From NCBI RefSeq assembly GCF_000715075.1, contig NC_134102.1, positions 106,590,001 through 106,654,000 of the forward strand: DNA of 64,000 nucleotides, in the 5' to 3' direction. A program made the translations under genes and the position numbers. The notes under the pieces were generated by a model. The model worked only from the letters and a program-made list of their open reading frames with translations. It was not told the DNA's origin and made no database searches. Of the stretch, positions 62,791 to 64,000 are shown piece by piece (position 1 is the stretch's first letter; each line of letters opens with the position of its first letter). Origin of the DNA: Nicotiana tabacum (lineage: Eukaryota > Streptophyta > Magnoliopsida > Solanales > Solanaceae).

Positions 62791-62801
62791 CGGAGTAAAA
62801 A
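62448..62801. repeat. 145-bp tandem duplication with (AT)n expansion
   Basis: The first copy is 62448-62597 and the second is 62598 to about 62801. Both run from 'aaaactttatat' to 'ttggacg(a/g)agtaaaaaa', offset by 145 bases. The second copy contains an extra (AT)n run at about 62708-62786 where the first has only 'catatat'. Confidence 0.85.
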
Positions 62802-64000
62802 ATCTATATTATCTATATTATATTAAAGGAGGTAACTATATATTATATTATCTATACATAATAAAAGAATATATTAAACTAAGTGACAACAAATAAAAAA
62901 GTAACTTAACAATTTTAGGACAAAAAAATTGTTATTCAATTAAGTCAAATATCAAGATACTACGAAATATTCTCGAGTATAAATACTAGCATTGGTAAAA
63001 ACTAAAAAGGTAGATTTTGCCTAGTTAAATTCGGTTATTAGGCACAGATTTATACAAAATGCCTTGAATAAGGTCAAGATTATTCAGGATCAACTTCTGA
63101 AGTAGTTTATGATCTTTAATTTAATCATTAATCCAAAATCTCGTGCACTTTCTTATAATCCAAAATTCAGTGAGCACTTAATTAAAGTACCAGTTTACAA
63201 TAACTTTTTCAGTGTTCTGCCATCAACGGGCAGTAGATGACGTATCCTTTAATTATCACTGACGGAAGCGTTGAGCCTCCTTTTCTGGTTAAAAAGTATT
63301 ACTCACTACAAGAACATGGATGTTCCTTCAATTGGAAGGGAGTTCTCTTTTTGTTACCACGTACTAGTAAGGTATATAATTTTAAAAAATTAGATAAATA
63401 TTATTAAGTAATGTGTTTGAGTTATCAAACAAATATCAAAGAAAAAAATGTGAGCACCTATAAATAATAAATATTAATCTCACTAAGCTAGCTCATTAAA
63501 TAAAGAAATCATACTCCACATAAGTCTTTATATGTCTTATTATGATTTATGAGACATGAAATACATATCTTATGAAAATTATTGTTATCTTTGTTACCAA
63601 ATACTATACACAAATAACAGAAAAAATATCTTAATTATTCAAAGATAATAAAATAAATTGAAGAATTTGAATTTTTGGTCTTTAAGAAACTTGTTAGTGA
63701 AGATATAGAAATAGAACTATAGCTCCTAGAAAAATGTTGATAAATAATAATATAGACTCTTATACGGCTAATATTGAATTACAAAAAATAATTTAAACAA
63801 TATTAAAAAATGGGGAGCTATCATTTATTGGAATGAATATAAAACAAAAGTAAAATGATAATGACAACTTCTTCTTTTTTTTTTAAAAGAATTTTGTCTT
63901 ATGTTACATCCTTATTGTTTCAACTTCGCATAGCAATTTAAATTTTAATACTCTATTATAATGAATATTGCTCTATTTTTTTATTACTTTCACGGAAAAT
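62802..64000. other. AT-rich intergenic DNA, no gene seen
   Basis: No reading frame or RNA gene is supported. The phrase 'aattttaggacaaaa' at about 62920 also occurs near 62281, so parts of both flanks of the 62.4-62.8 kb duplication are related. Confidence 0.5.

Overview
The window is plant nuclear DNA, almost certainly from a Solanaceae genome and most likely Nicotiana. It is AT-rich, its genes have GT-AG introns, and it carries a degenerate copia element of the Tnt1 family, tRNA-derived SINEs, RTE-type LINE debris and long gypsy LTRs of the kind that start TGTAACGACCCG. Only two intact host genes are visible. Most of the rest is nested transposable elements.

Layout. (1) 1-1571 is anonymous AT-rich DNA. 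(2) 1572-26541 is one old minus-strand Ty3/gypsy element of the Tat type: LTRs at both ends, broken gag, protease, RT/RNase H and integrase, and an extra gene on the opposite (+) strand. It was later hit by a hAT-like MITE in its low-coordinate LTR, by a complete 10.1 kb non-autonomous large-LTR (LARD-like) element at 3070-13176, and by an element that is now a solo LTR at 20556-24330. The last two insertions have exact 5-bp target-site duplications. (3) 26542-33187 is intergenic, with several MITEs, an 81-bp minisatellite and a SINE. (4) 33605-36908 (+) is a three-exon BT1-type adenine-nucleotide carrier of 397 residues. (5) 38058-45736 (-) is a complete 14-exon cellulose synthase of the CesA1 class, 1085 residues, with a SINE in one intron. 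The two genes converge. To my knowledge they match the neighbouring Arabidopsis loci At4g32400 (BT1/SHS1) and At4g32410 (CESA1), so the pair looks like conserved microsynteny. (6) 46378-54139 is a four-deep nest: MITE, then RTE LINE, then the 3' end of a gypsy element, then another gypsy LTR. (7) 54311-60494 is a Tourist-like MITE split by a Tnt1-type copia element. (8) 60495-64000 is AT-rich intergenic DNA with microsatellites and a 145-bp duplication.

The two host genes are unrelated in function. BT1-type carriers move adenine nucleotides across plastid or mitochondrial membranes. CesA1 is a subunit of the plasma-membrane complex that makes primary-wall cellulose. No wholly new system is evident. 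The points most worth following are the gene-like antisense ORF of the Tat element, whose reading frame continues exactly across the LARD insertion, the deep nests that can be ordered in time, the BT1-CesA1 linkage, and an unusual residue beside the CesA1 catalytic motif. All coordinates and motifs were read by eye. Family names rest on recognition, not on a database search.
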